The notes beneath the pieces are model-generated. The model was not told where the DNA came from, did no database searches, and worked only from the letters and a program-made list of their open reading frames with translations. A DNA stretch of 64,000 nt, from the NCBI RefSeq assembly GCF_031599675.1, contig NZ_CP134223.1, positions 4,030,001 to 4,094,000 of the forward strand. The letters run 5' to 3'. The stretch is from Paenibacillus pedocola. Lineage in GTDB: Bacteria; Bacillota; Bacilli; Paenibacillales; Paenibacillaceae. Position numbers and translations under genes: made by a program. Below are positions 35,122-43,612 of this stretch, one piece after another. Each line of letters opens with the position of its first letter. The first letter of the stretch is position 1.

Positions 35122-36576
35122 TTAAGCCTCTGCCCGCTTGCTCTTTCTGATCGTAATCAGACGCCAGCCTGTCAGCAGTGCCGAGACCAGACAAATGACC
35201 GAAGAAGTCATAAAGACCACGTGCATGCCCGAGAGGAAAATATCCGGACGGCCCGGAACGAGGCCGGTTACCCGGTGCCCTGCCTTGCTGCTCATCACAT
35301 TGAACAGGATGGATGTGGCAATGGTGATCCCGACGACCATCCCCACATTACGGACAAGTGAATTGACACTGCCCGCAGAACCAAGCTGAGTGCGCGGGAC
35401 CTTACTCATAATCAGTGAATTGTTCGGAGACTGGAACAGCCCGCTGCCGATCCCGAGCATCGCGATCCACAGTCCGACGAGAATAACGGAGCTTCCGTCA
35501 TGCAGCCGGGCCAGCCCGAACTGGGCAATCACCATGACGATGAGCCCGGCGAAGGTTAAGAACTCAGAGCCGATCTTATCAGACAGAGCCCCGCTGAGCG
35601 GAGCGATGACAACCATCGAAATCGGAAAGAGCATCAGCAGAAATCCGGCATAGAACGGTGACAGGCCCAGCATATTCTGCGCATAGAAGGGCGAGATAAT
35701 ATTGAAGCAGAAGTTGGCCACAAATACGAGAAAGGCACACAGAATGCTAAGTGAAAATAGGGAGTTCTTAAACAGCGACAGCTGCAGCAGCGGTGCCTGA
35801 CTGCGGAGTTCCACGACAATAAAAGCGATGAACGAGGCGGCGGCAGCGATAAGCGCAGCGACGATCTTGCTGTCCCCATAACCAAGCTGCTGTCCCAGCA
35901 GCAGTCCGGCAAACAGTGTAATGATAAAGAACGCAAACAGCAGACTGCCCGGCAGATCAATCCGCGATTTCACCCGGACCAGATCCTTCGGCAGAACCTT
36001 CATTCCGAGCGCGAAGGCAATCAGGCCAATCGGCACATTCACCCAGAAAATATATTCCCAGCCCAGGGTGGATACAATAATTCCGCCAAGGCTAGGTCCG
36101 GCGATACTGCCGAGAGACACGAAGGTCCCGATCAGGCCAAGCGCCTTGCCGCGTTCGGTAGCCGGAAAAATATCCGTCACAATTCCCTGGCTGTTCGCCA
36201 TGGTCATCGAAGCACCAATGGCCTGAACGACACGGGAGGCAATAAGGAATGGAAGACTTGTGCTCCATCCGCAGAGCAGAGAACCGAGAATGAAAATCAC
36301 TGTCCCGATTCTAAACACACGGATCTTACCGACCATATCCCCCAGCTTACCAAAAAACAGAATAACCGAACAAATCGCCATCAGATACCCTGTAGTGACC
36401 CATTCGACCTGGGCAACCGGCAGATTCAGCTGCTTCACCAGCACCGGCAAGGCAATATTGACAATACTTCCGTCCAGGGTAGACATAAAAGTAAACAAAT
36501 TTAGAACAATCAGAATAATCCAGCGCTTCTTCTGAACCGCTGCATCCTCCTGATAGGTTGCACTAATCGCACTCAT
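35122..36576 (-). CDS. MFS multidrug transporter, DHA2 (14-TM) family
   Basis: A proton-coupled efflux protein of 484 residues with about 14 membrane helices. The DHA2 landmarks are LDGSIVNIALPVL in helix 1, GKLGDMVGKIRVFRIG in the loop after helix 2 and RVVQAIGASMTMANSQGI in helix 4, followed by GPSLGGIIVSTLGWEYIFWVN, the antiporter motif C region. ATG 36576 follows AGAGGG; the longer reading to 36651 crosses the operators. It diverges from a marR gene, and two identical operator palindromes lie between them, so MarR-controlled efflux is likely. The drug substrate is unknown. Confidence 0.92.
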   Translation of the reverse strand: MSAISATYQEDAAVQKKRWIILIVLNLFTFMSTLDGSIVNIALPVLVKQLNLPVAQVEWVTTGYLMAICSVILFFGKLGDMVGKIRVFRIGTVIFILGSLLCGWSTSLPFLIASRVVQAIGASMTMANSQGIVTDIFPATERGKALGLIGTFVSLGSIAGPSLGGIIVSTLGWEYIFWVNVPIGLIAFALGMKVLPKDLVRVKSRIDLPGSLLFAFFIITLFAGLLLGQQLGYGDSKIVAALIAAAASFIAFIVVELRSQAPLLQLSLFKNSLFSLSILCAFLVFVANFCFNIISPFYAQNMLGLSPFYAGFLLMLFPISMVVIAPLSGALSDKIGSEFLTFAGLIVMVIAQFGLARLHDGSSVILVGLWIAMLGIGSGLFQSPNNSLIMSKVPRTQLGSAGSVNSLVRNVGMVVGITIATSILFNVMSSKAGHRVTGLVPGRPDIFLSGMHVVFMTSSVICLVSALLTGWRLITIRKSKRAEA

Positions 36577-36609
36577 GGAAGAACACCCTCTTGAATCGAA
36601 TTTCAGAAC

Positions 36610-36627
36610 TAGTTGCGTGCGCAACAA
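36610..36627. promoter_or_regulatory. MarR operator, copy 1
   Basis: TAGTTGCGTGCGCAACAA contains the palindrome GTTGCG-TG-CGCAAC (36612-36625). It lies 34 bases before the MFS start codon and is identical to copy 2. Confidence 0.82.
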
Positions 36628-36653
36628 TCTGCATTCCCCAGTGTACAGCAAAT

Positions 36654-36671
36654 TAGTTGCGTGCGCAACAA
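36654..36671. promoter_or_regulatory. MarR operator, copy 2
   Basis: The same 18-base sequence as copy 1, 44 bases away centre to centre, close to four helical turns. It lies 63 bases before the marR start. The divergent placement suggests that one MarR regulator controls both genes. Confidence 0.82.
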
Positions 36672-36734
36672 CTTTACGGTAAGCTTTTGAAGAGAGTACT
36701 AACAGCAGCGCATGAATCTAAAGAGGTGTCCGTA

Positions 36735-37160
36735 TTGAGAAAAGAACCGATCGGCAAGCTGGTTGCCTATCTTCACCGCCAGAACACAAAAATATTGAGC
36801 AAAGAACTTGCACCCTACGGGCTTGGCAGCGGCGGACAGCACAGTTTTCTGAAGCTGATTCTCGGCCATCCGGGCATTACGCAGGACCAGATGACGAATG
36901 AAATGAAATTCGATAAGGCGACAACAGCCCGTTCCGTGAAGCATCTGGAGCAACTGGGATATATTGAACGGCGAACCGATCCGAAAGACCGGCGTTCTTC
37001 TCTTTTGTATCCTACAGCCAAAGCCGTGGACTTTGCTCCAGTATTTCAATCCATTCTTGATGAGCATAACCGCAAGCTGACTGCCAATCTGACGGAGGAG
37101 GAAGCCGACACACTGGTGGCTTTGCTTCATAAGGTTACCCGTACTTCCGAAAGCTTATGA
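36735..37160 (+). CDS. MarR family transcriptional regulator
   Basis: A protein of 141 residues with a winged helix-turn-helix. The recognition region reads TQDQMTNEMKFDKATTARSV and the wing contains the conserved ERRTDPKDRRS. I chose TTG 36735 because AAAGAGGTG lies 6 bases upstream and the product then has normal MarR length; the open frame extends back to 36657 without support. It diverges from the DHA2 transporter gene and presumably represses both genes through the two GTTGCGTGCGCAAC palindromes until a ligand binds. Confidence 0.92.
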   Translation: MRKEPIGKLVAYLHRQNTKILSKELAPYGLGSGGQHSFLKLILGHPGITQDQMTNEMKFDKATTARSVKHLEQLGYIERRTDPKDRRSSLLYPTAKAVDFAPVFQSILDEHNRKLTANLTEEEADTLVALLHKVTRTSESL

Positions 37161-37198
37161 TAGAGACTGTCTTAGAGCCGCCTTAATGTCTCCACATC

Positions 37199-37229
37199 AA
37201 AAAGGCCCTTACCTGTAAAGGGCCTTTTT
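37199..37229. terminator. Bidirectional terminator after marR
   Basis: AAAAAGGCCCTT (37199-37210) pairs with AAGGGCCTTTTT (37218-37229), giving U tracts in both directions. It serves marR and the DUF1796 remnant. Confidence 0.9.
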
Positions 37230-37262
37230 GCGCTGCAGATATGGGTCTGTACGGAGAGCGGA

Positions 37263-37821
37263 TCAAGCCAGACTGATGCCGTCCAGAATATAATCCCAGG
37301 TCTCCGAATCCCCCACGCGGTTCGGGATACTCAGCGAACTGATTCCCGGCAGGCCCCATGCATTGTCGGTGACTGATTCCAGCCCGTCAACCCCGTTGAC
37401 GATCAGAATCAGATATTCCCCGCCGGTTAATGGTCTCAGCACCTGCTGTAGAGCAACCGCTTCATCGTAAGTACTGCCCCAGCGGATAAACAACGCCCTG
37501 CGGCTGGCAATCAGCTGATCCAGTAAACGCTGGCTGCGCATCTCGGTTTTGTTCTTAAAGCCGGGATAGACAGAACTCCACTCCTGCCCATCCAGAACCG
37601 GGAAATCATGGACTGGGATCACGTTATAATAATAATCCTTCACAAAATATGATTTGACCGGCATCACCACCTCATTCTCGACAAACACATCATTTCCTTC
37701 GATCGGCGACATATTCTGGAGATTCATATCCCCGGAAAAGCGGCTGCTAAGCAGCCGGTTCACAAGAGCTTCCCAGACTGACGATGCAGTCATACGCCCC
37801 TTTTAGTTCTGCCAATTCCAT
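37263..37821 (-). pseudogene. DUF1796-like putative cysteine peptidase, frameshifted
   Basis: The open frame 37263-37793 encodes the body of a DUF1796-like protein: YYYNVIPVHDFPVLDGQEW, FKNKTEMRSQRLLDQL, then ASRRALFIRWGSTYDEAVAL and LILIVNG. Its N-terminal 15 residues do not resemble the family. One frame away, an ATG at 37821 (GGGGTGAG upstream) opens MELAELKGAYDCIVSLGSSC followed by EPAA and TAG at about 37747-37749. IVSLGSSCEPA is the conserved start of DUF1796 with its catalytic Cys. The two parts join if the reading frame advances by one base near the CCGGCTGCTTAGC stretch, which implies a net +1 or -2 indel. It could be a true pseudogene, a sequencing error or, less likely, recoding. 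The product as drawn would lack its catalytic residue. Confidence 0.65.
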
Positions 37822-37886
37822 TCGACTCACCCCACTGCTGATATTTCAATATTAAATGCGCCTGACAGACAAAATGCTTGGATAAT

Positions 37887-37900
37887 AGTTAAGGTTAACT
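37887..37900. promoter_or_regulatory. Palindrome AGTTAA-GG-TTAACT before the YbaK promoter
   Basis: A perfect 6-bp inverted repeat with a 2-base centre ends exactly where the candidate -35 of the YbaK-like gene begins, a usual place for an activator or competing regulator. No regulator is identified. Confidence 0.4.
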
Positions 37901-37929
37901 TTGCCCAAACCACAAAAAGAGGTTAAAAT
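37901..37929 (+). promoter_or_regulatory. Candidate sigma-A promoter of the YbaK-like gene
   Basis: TTGCCC (37901-37906), a 17-base spacer and TAAAAT (37924-37929), 70 bases before the start codon. Confidence 0.55.
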
Positions 37930-37999
37930 ATGATCCAATATGAAAACTGATTGAAACACAGCTGTAAAAAAAATGAATGTGCAGAAAGGAGCACCGGTC

Positions 38000-38506
38000 A
38001 TGTCTATTAGCAGAGTAAAGGAACATTTCCGCGCCTACGGCAAGGAGCAAGACATTCTGGAATTTGCGGTATCTAGCGCAACAGTGGATATGGCTGCCGC
38101 CGCGATCGGTGTTATTCCGGCCCGGATCGCCAAAACGTTGTCCTTCCGGGGTTCCGGGGAGAATGCCATCCTGATCGTTGCCGCCGGAGACGCCAGAATC
38201 GACAATAAGAAATTTAGGGAAGCCCTCGGGCTCAAAGCCCGGATGCTTAGTCCGGATGAAGTGCTGGAGCAGACCGGCCATGAAATCGGCGGGGTTTGTC
38301 CGTTTGGACTGGCCCGTGAGCTGGATGTTTACCTGGATGTATCCATGAAGCGGTTCAGTACCTTGTTCCCTGCCTGCGGCAGTGCTAATTCCGCTATCGA
38401 GCTAACCTGTGAGGAGCTTGCTCTGTATTCAGGCAGCAAAGACTGGGTAGATGTATGTAAAGACTGGGCAGAAGTTATTGGAAACGGGGATGATCAAGCC
38501 TCATGA
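38000..38506 (+). CDS. YbaK/EbsC (prolyl-tRNA deacylase-like) protein
   Basis: A protein of 168 residues of the YbaK/ProX superfamily, which hydrolyses mischarged aminoacyl-tRNAs in trans. The family core is visible: ARIAKTLSFRG with the conserved catalytic-site Lys, AILIVAAGDARIDNKKFREA, MLSPDEVLEQTGHEIGGVCPFG with the GxxxGxxxPxG loop, and the closing ELTCEELALYS. ATG 38000 follows AAAGGAG by 8 bases. It is monocistronic, with a near-consensus promoter and a strong terminator. The exact tRNA substrate cannot be told. Confidence 0.9.
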   Translation: MSISRVKEHFRAYGKEQDILEFAVSSATVDMAAAAIGVIPARIAKTLSFRGSGENAILIVAAGDARIDNKKFREALGLKARMLSPDEVLEQTGHEIGGVCPFGLARELDVYLDVSMKRFSTLFPACGSANSAIELTCEELALYSGSKDWVDVCKDWAEVIGNGDDQAS

Positions 38507-38598
38507 GGATAAAACCGCAGCGCTTCTGCCACCGCTGCGGCCGATGTTACTGCAGCTCCGTAATGATGGTTGTCCGGCGGGACTGGCCGGAACATAAT

Positions 38599-38643
38599 AA
38601 GCAGGCCGGAGTCTCCTGGAGGAGACTCCGGCCTGCTTTTGCG
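38599..38643. terminator. Bidirectional terminator between the YbaK gene and the sugar operon
   Basis: A perfect 18-bp stem (38599-38616 with 38621-38638), TGGA loop, TTTT on the plus side. It ends the YbaK transcript and the convergent sugar-transport operon. Confidence 0.9.
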
Positions 38644-38660
38644 TTGGCTTCACTGGATGT

Positions 38661-40334
38661 TCATTCTACGCCCTTGGTGTTGACGATCTCCGTTACCTCT
38701 TGCGTAATAAGCTCTCCCCCCCTACGCTTCCAGTCCTTCACGAAATCATCGAATTCGCTCACCGGAGTTTCTCCGACGATAATATTCAGAAAGGTCTCGC
38801 TTTCCAGTGTCTGCAGCTTAGGCCAAACGCCCGCCATACCGGGTGTACTGCCGTAAAAAACACTGCGCACCTGCTCGATTGCCGTCGTGGTTAATACAGC
38901 GACACCGTATTTGTAAGCATTGGTTGCCTTCCAGCCCTCAAGATTCTTCTTGGGCTGCTCTTCCTCAGCAAGCCAGCGGTCATAGAGCAGCCGGGTGTCC
39001 GGATCCAGCAGATCCGGATCGATTTTACCATGCAGTGCCTGCTGCACATCGGTATAATGCTGCTCAATAGCACCGCTGTAGTCAATCAGCAGGTCGAACG
39101 GGTAGTAGGCCCGCAGCTGGATGCCGGTCTCGGCCGAGAAATCATCCAGTTTATTGACCTCTGCCATATTGGGGTCCCGTCTTCTCTCCAGCCGGGTGAA
39201 CATGTTCAGCAGCTTCACCACCGCTTCTGGATGCTCATAACCCTTGCGGACCACCAGGTAGCGGTCCGTCACCGGGGCCATGTGGGCAATGAATTTGCCG
39301 CTGTTATCCAGCGGAGCGGCATACGCCCGCCACTCTGCCTTGGTATCGGCGGCCACTGCCTCAGATAAGGGGTAATACGGCATCCACCAAGGACCGAAGA
39401 ACATGCCGGACTGGCCGGAAATAATCGGCTCCTGGGTCTCTTTATATAGAGCAAAGCCGGGATCGATCAGCCCGCGCTTGTACCAGTCGGCCAGCTTGGC
39501 CAATGCCGCTTTTGTCTCGGGAGTAATCGAACCGTATACAGTAGCGCCGCTGCTGTCCTTTATCCAATTGGTCGGAAAAGCATGGAAGGCGCTGAAGACC
39601 GCATCAAGGCCGTTAATATGCGGCTTCGTTCCATACACGATATTTTTGTAGGCGCTAAGGCCGAAGGTATCGCGTTTGCCGTTGCCGTCAGGGTCTTGTT
39701 CGATGAATGCCTTGGCGATTCTTTCAATATCCTCGAAAGTGCTGGGGTCCGGCAGCTCCAGCCGGTCCAGCCAATCCTGGCGGACCCACAACAGCATCGG
39801 AGAATCCGCATTGATCGCCACATTCGGCAGGCCGTACAGCCGGCCGCTGCGGGAGGCATCATCCAGCGCCTCGCCTCCGGTTGAGCTGTACATCTCCTTG
39901 ATCAGCGTAGAGCCGTACTGCTGGAAAGTGCCGGTCAGATCGGCGATCATATCGCTGTCGATCAGCTTCTTTAATTGATCCCGGTCGACAACCATCGCAT
40001 CCGGCAGATCGTTGCTGTCAATCGCCAGTTGTGCTTTTTGTGTGTACAGCTCTTCGCCTTTGGCTTCCCAGGAATGAACAACCTTGATATTCGACAGGCT
40101 CTCCATGTAACGGGAAACCGGATTATTATCATTACTGTCACCGTTGTTGAGCCGGGAATCCGGAACCTTGAAGCCAATCCGCATCGTAACCGGCTGCTCA
40201 TATTTACTGTAAGCGGCAGTTTCGGCAGCATTGCCTTGCTGGGCCCTGTTGGACTCTCCAGGAGAGTCTGTGCTGCCGCAGGCCGGCAGACTGAGCAGCG
40301 CCAGCACTGAGAGGATCACACGCCGGGTCTTCAT
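38661..40334 (-). CDS. Extracellular solute-binding lipoprotein (family 1), second copy
   Basis: A protein of 557 residues with a lipoprotein signal peptide; the lipobox LPAC puts the modified Cys at residue 19. It belongs to the large LplA/YtcQ-type sugar-binding proteins of Paenibacillus and Bacillus, with PDAMVVDRDQLKKLIDSDMI, GLPNVAINADSPMLLWVRQDWL and the internal EF-hand-like DPDGNGKRDTFG segment typical of this group. Its ATG at 40334 directly adjoins the stop of the AraC-type response regulator, so it is translated as the last gene of the operon. Being next to the two-component pair and far from the permeases, it may present ligand to the sensor kinase, or be an alternative binding protein for the transporter. 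Confidence 0.9.
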   Translation of the reverse strand: MKTRRVILSVLALLSLPACGSTDSPGESNRAQQGNAAETAAYSKYEQPVTMRIGFKVPDSRLNNGDSNDNNPVSRYMESLSNIKVVHSWEAKGEELYTQKAQLAIDSNDLPDAMVVDRDQLKKLIDSDMIADLTGTFQQYGSTLIKEMYSSTGGEALDDASRSGRLYGLPNVAINADSPMLLWVRQDWLDRLELPDPSTFEDIERIAKAFIEQDPDGNGKRDTFGLSAYKNIVYGTKPHINGLDAVFSAFHAFPTNWIKDSSGATVYGSITPETKAALAKLADWYKRGLIDPGFALYKETQEPIISGQSGMFFGPWWMPYYPLSEAVAADTKAEWRAYAAPLDNSGKFIAHMAPVTDRYLVVRKGYEHPEAVVKLLNMFTRLERRRDPNMAEVNKLDDFSAETGIQLRAYYPFDLLIDYSGAIEQHYTDVQQALHGKIDPDLLDPDTRLLYDRWLAEEEQPKKNLEGWKATNAYKYGVAVLTTTAIEQVRSVFYGSTPGMAGVWPKLQTLESETFLNIIVGETPVSEFDDFVKDWKRRGGELITQEVTEIVNTKGVE

Positions 40335-41738
40335 TTATAGCTTCATCCTCTCTGCACGGTAATCACTTGGCAGCCGGCCGACCCGTTCCCGAAACAGCCT
40401 GCTGAAATACCGGTCATCCTCAAATCCCGATCTGCAGGCGATCTCATGCACCGGATAGTTAGTCTCCAGCAGCAGCGATTTGGCCAGCTCAAGCCGCATT
40501 CCGCGCAGGACTTCGCCGAAGCTCTCGCCGGCAAATCGGGCGAAGCACTGGCTGAAGTAGCCCCGGCTCATATTGATATACGCAGCGACATCCCCCTGAT
40601 TGATTTTGTCCCCGGCATGCTGCTTCATATACCGGACGGCGCGGATGAGGCAAAACATCAACTCCTTGCTCAGTCCCAGCTCAACCATGCGCCGCTGAAT
40701 ATGAGCGGCGAACTGCCGCAGCCACTGCTTCCAGCGGCACCAGTTCACGTTACCGCCAGCCGCAGCCGCCAGCTCAACAGCTTCGTCCGCAGTAAGCAGT
40801 AGCGGACTCCAGCTCTGAAGCATAGCGTGGCCGAAGGCGGCTATTGCCTCGGGGGAAGGCTGCTGGCACAGTACATCAGCGGTGAACTCCTCCCAGTCGG
40901 CCCGTTCAATTGTCCACCTGAGATTCTGCGCAGCTTGGAGCACTGGTTCCTTCCCGCTTGCATTCCTTTCACTGGCCCAGGACAGCTTAAGCTCCGGATA
41001 ATTCAGTCTGGCCGGTTCTTCCTCCCCGCTGTAATAGAACAGCGCCATCCGTGCTGCCTTAGCCAAGACTTCTTCCACCTCTTGGAGGCTCTGGCCGCGC
41101 AGCCCGCTCACCAGCGCCGTCTGCCAGCGTCCTTCCAGAACAGAGCTGAGCTCCCGCTGCAGCTCCTGTTCACTAAACCGCTGAGGGAGCGGCGACATCC
41201 ACTGCTCCCTCAGGGCAATCAGCGGCTGGTTCTTCACCAGAGAGAGCTGATACAGCTCTTCTTCATTGATTGGAGCCTTTAAGGGCAGATAGAGCACAGC
41301 CCTATCCGCGGTCATCGCCATGCCCGCCCCGCGGCTAAGTGACTCCCGGGTGCTGTCCTCCCATTTGATCCGTTCCACCAGCCGAAAAATCGTTTCATCG
41401 GCATTTTCTACCTCTAGCAGCGTTTTGACAATATAATCGACTGCCCCGAGGCGAAGCGCTTCCTGCACATAGTCAAATTCATGATGACAGGTCAGCACCA
41501 CGCAGCGGATGGCGGGAAACCGCTGCCTCACCTGCCGGATCAGATCAAATCCGGACATGCCCGGCATGGTAATATCAACAAACAGCAGATCCGCCTCCTG
41601 CTCCCGCAGCAGGGCCAGCGCAGCATTACCGTCTCCGGCTTCGCCGACGATGACGACACCGAAGGACGGCCAGTCAATCAGCGAGATGAAGCCTTTGCGC
41701 ACCAGGCGTTCATCATCGACAACAACAGCTTTAATCAT
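40335..41738 (-). CDS. AraC-type response regulator (YesN-like)
   Basis: A protein of 467 residues. An N-terminal receiver has VVVDDERLVRKG, phospho-Asp in LLFVDITMPGMSG and Lys in YIVKTLLE. A middle region of about 200 residues has no motif I recognise. The C-terminal AraC helix-turn-helix pair covers about 365-465: DVAAYINMSRGYFSQCFA and VHEIACRSGFEDDRYFSRLF. The gene overlaps the histidine kinase gene by 8 bases and is followed immediately by the second binding-protein gene. It probably activates the sugar ABC operon, where two direct repeats 21 bp apart (47583-47614) make candidate binding sites. Confidence 0.93.
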   Translation of the reverse strand: MIKAVVVDDERLVRKGFISLIDWPSFGVVIVGEAGDGNAALALLREQEADLLFVDITMPGMSGFDLIRQVRQRFPAIRCVVLTCHHEFDYVQEALRLGAVDYIVKTLLEVENADETIFRLVERIKWEDSTRESLSRGAGMAMTADRAVLYLPLKAPINEEELYQLSLVKNQPLIALREQWMSPLPQRFSEQELQRELSSVLEGRWQTALVSGLRGQSLQEVEEVLAKAARMALFYYSGEEEPARLNYPELKLSWASERNASGKEPVLQAAQNLRWTIERADWEEFTADVLCQQPSPEAIAAFGHAMLQSWSPLLLTADEAVELAAAAGGNVNWCRWKQWLRQFAAHIQRRMVELGLSKELMFCLIRAVRYMKQHAGDKINQGDVAAYINMSRGYFSQCFARFAGESFGEVLRGMRLELAKSLLLETNYPVHEIACRSGFEDDRYFSRLFRERVGRLPSDYRAERMKL

Positions 41739-43479
41739 CGAAGTCCTCCTTGCTTTTACGGGGGATAATGATCGATATCGTTGTTCCTTCGCCCTCTCCG
41801 CTTTTGATCTGCAGCTCCATTTGCCCGTCGTAGTAGGTTCTCAACATACGCATCACGTATGCGAACCCGATGCCGAGCCCCCGCTTTTTAGCGCTGTCAT
41901 CCGAGAGCAGCTCTTCAATCTGTGCGTCGTTCATACCAGCCCCGTTATCCTTTACACACAGCTGTACTTCAGTGCCGCCGTGCGCCTTAATAATGACATC
42001 CACTCTCCCGTTGTCGCTGAGTCCGTGATAAATCGAATTTTCCACCAGCGGCTGGAGCAGGAACCGCGGCACTGCCGCCGCAAGCACATTATCTTCCGCC
42101 TGCACATTGAACTCGAATTCATAATCATAACGGATACGCTGCAGCTCCATATAATTGCGGATCGCTTCAATTTCTTCGCCAATCGTCACAATGATGCTCT
42201 GTTTGCCAAGATTGTAATGCAGAACCTTCACCAGCAGGGTTACCAGCTTGTCAATTTCCTTCTGCCCGTTCAACCGGGCCAGCCACTGTACCGTGTTGAG
42301 TGTATTATGCAGAAAATGCGGGTTGATCTGGCTGAGCAGCTTCTCGATTTCATACTGGCTTTTCTGCTTCTCATTACGGGCAACGGCCTGAATCAGCTCA
42401 TTCACCTGATCCTTCATCTGCTGGAAATTGCTCAGCACGAAATCGAACTCTTCCACATTCGTAAACGCAACCGGCGCGGTGACATTTTCGGCCATCCGGA
42501 TAATCTCAACGTTGACCTTGCGCAGCGGTCCATAGATCTTCTTCCAGATCAGCCAGGCCAGAACTCCTGCGAACAGCAACGTCAAAAGGGCCAACAGAAT
42601 CATTTTGTAGAACCAGGTGTAAATCTCGCTGTTGAACACTGATTTTTTAACGACGGCCACCAGCTTCCAGCCCTGCGGGCTTTCATAACGGAACAGATGA
42701 TAGCCATCCAGCACTTCATGGCCCTCACCTCCGCTTGTTCCGGCGGCTTTGACAATTCTGCCGGGCACCTCGCCGTCGATCATATGGGTCTGCGTCCCGC
42801 TCTGGTTCACCAGAAGATGGTTCACTTTCATGCCATAAGCTTCCTGATTGAAAATTTTGCGCAGCAGGCTGTAATTCGTCTCCAGGTAAATATACAATTC
42901 ATCCCGGCCGTTCACCCGGACAATCCGCTGCTCGGAGAAGACGACATTGTCACCGACAGCATACATCGTGCTATGCGGCCCGAAATAGTCGGCTCCGTTA
43001 TAGCGCATGAAAGAGGGCAGCGTGCTAACATCGAAGCCCTGCCGGGTGCTCATGTTCGTGAACAGCACAGGGTCCTTGCTGCCGGGCATGATATAAGCTG
43101 TCAATCCGATATAGGGATTGGTGAAATTGACGAGATTAATCTTCTGGTTGATCGAATTCATAATCTGCGATTTGCGGTAAATCTGTTTCTCCTGCAGAAA
43201 AGAATTCATCTCTTCCACAATCTGCCCGTCGAGCGCGAACTGCTTAGAGGCGAAATCCAGATTGTCAATCGCATTTTCCAGGCTGAGCGCTTCCTGGCGC
43301 AGACTCGCGCTGATGCCGCTGCCGATTTTGCCGGACAGAATCGAATAAATGGAAGTATAGGATACAATTCCGACGATCAGAAGCGGCAGCAGCGTGCCGA
43401 TCAGCAAATAAATGACCAGCGTAGTCCGCAAAGATTTGACTGCCGGAGCACGGCTCCTCCCTAGCTTCGTTCTGCGCAT
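41731..43479 (-). CDS. Sensor histidine kinase (YesM-like, cache sensor)
   Basis: A membrane kinase of 582 residues. Helix 1 at about 20-42 and helix 2 at about 285-305 enclose an extracellular sensor of about 240 residues with a cache-like layout. HAMP follows to about 365. The His_kinase box NPHFLHNTLNTVQW carries the phospho-acceptor His, and the ATPase region shows FLLQPLVENSIYHG, VKDNGAGM and GLGIGFAYVMR. ATG 43479 follows GAGGAG. It is paired with the AraC-type regulator gene, overlapping by 8 bases. It presumably senses an extracellular saccharide or a ligand-loaded binding protein. Confidence 0.93.
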   Translation of the reverse strand: MRRTKLGRSRAPAVKSLRTTLVIYLLIGTLLPLLIVGIVSYTSIYSILSGKIGSGISASLRQEALSLENAIDNLDFASKQFALDGQIVEEMNSFLQEKQIYRKSQIMNSINQKINLVNFTNPYIGLTAYIMPGSKDPVLFTNMSTRQGFDVSTLPSFMRYNGADYFGPHSTMYAVGDNVVFSEQRIVRVNGRDELYIYLETNYSLLRKIFNQEAYGMKVNHLLVNQSGTQTHMIDGEVPGRIVKAAGTSGGEGHEVLDGYHLFRYESPQGWKLVAVVKKSVFNSEIYTWFYKMILLALLTLLFAGVLAWLIWKKIYGPLRKVNVEIIRMAENVTAPVAFTNVEEFDFVLSNFQQMKDQVNELIQAVARNEKQKSQYEIEKLLSQINPHFLHNTLNTVQWLARLNGQKEIDKLVTLLVKVLHYNLGKQSIIVTIGEEIEAIRNYMELQRIRYDYEFEFNVQAEDNVLAAAVPRFLLQPLVENSIYHGLSDNGRVDVIIKAHGGTEVQLCVKDNGAGMNDAQIEELLSDDSAKKRGLGIGFAYVMRMLRTYYDGQMELQIKSGEGEGTTISIIIPRKSKEDFDD

Positions 43480-43559
43480 TCCGCTTGCTCTCCTCTTTTA
43501 ATGAAAGCGTTTTATCATATGATATCAGAATACCAGATTCTTCCCGGGCTGAATATAAT

Positions 43560-43591
43560 AAGGCAGCGCAGCCTTTTTGCCGCCCTGCCTT
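43560..43591 (-). other. Hairpin between binding-protein and kinase genes
   Basis: AAGGCAG (43560-43566) pairs with CTGCCTT (43585-43591), with an inner GGC/GCC. No T tract follows on the minus strand, so it looks like an mRNA-stabilising or attenuating hairpin that lowers downstream expression relative to the binding protein. Confidence 0.4.
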
Positions 43592-43612
43592 ATACCTATG
43601 ATTAGAGCCGTT

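Noticed and set aside
36657..36734. Longer MarR reading from 36657
   Set aside because: It would start inside operator copy 2 and has no ribosome binding site; the TTG at 36735 has one and gives the normal length.
41509..42642. Open frame of 377 residues opposite the response regulator and kinase genes
   Set aside because: It crosses two overlapping real genes and shows no domain.
43502..43517. Second cre site before the sensor kinase gene
   Set aside because: Only one half fits the consensus; the other is out of register by a base.
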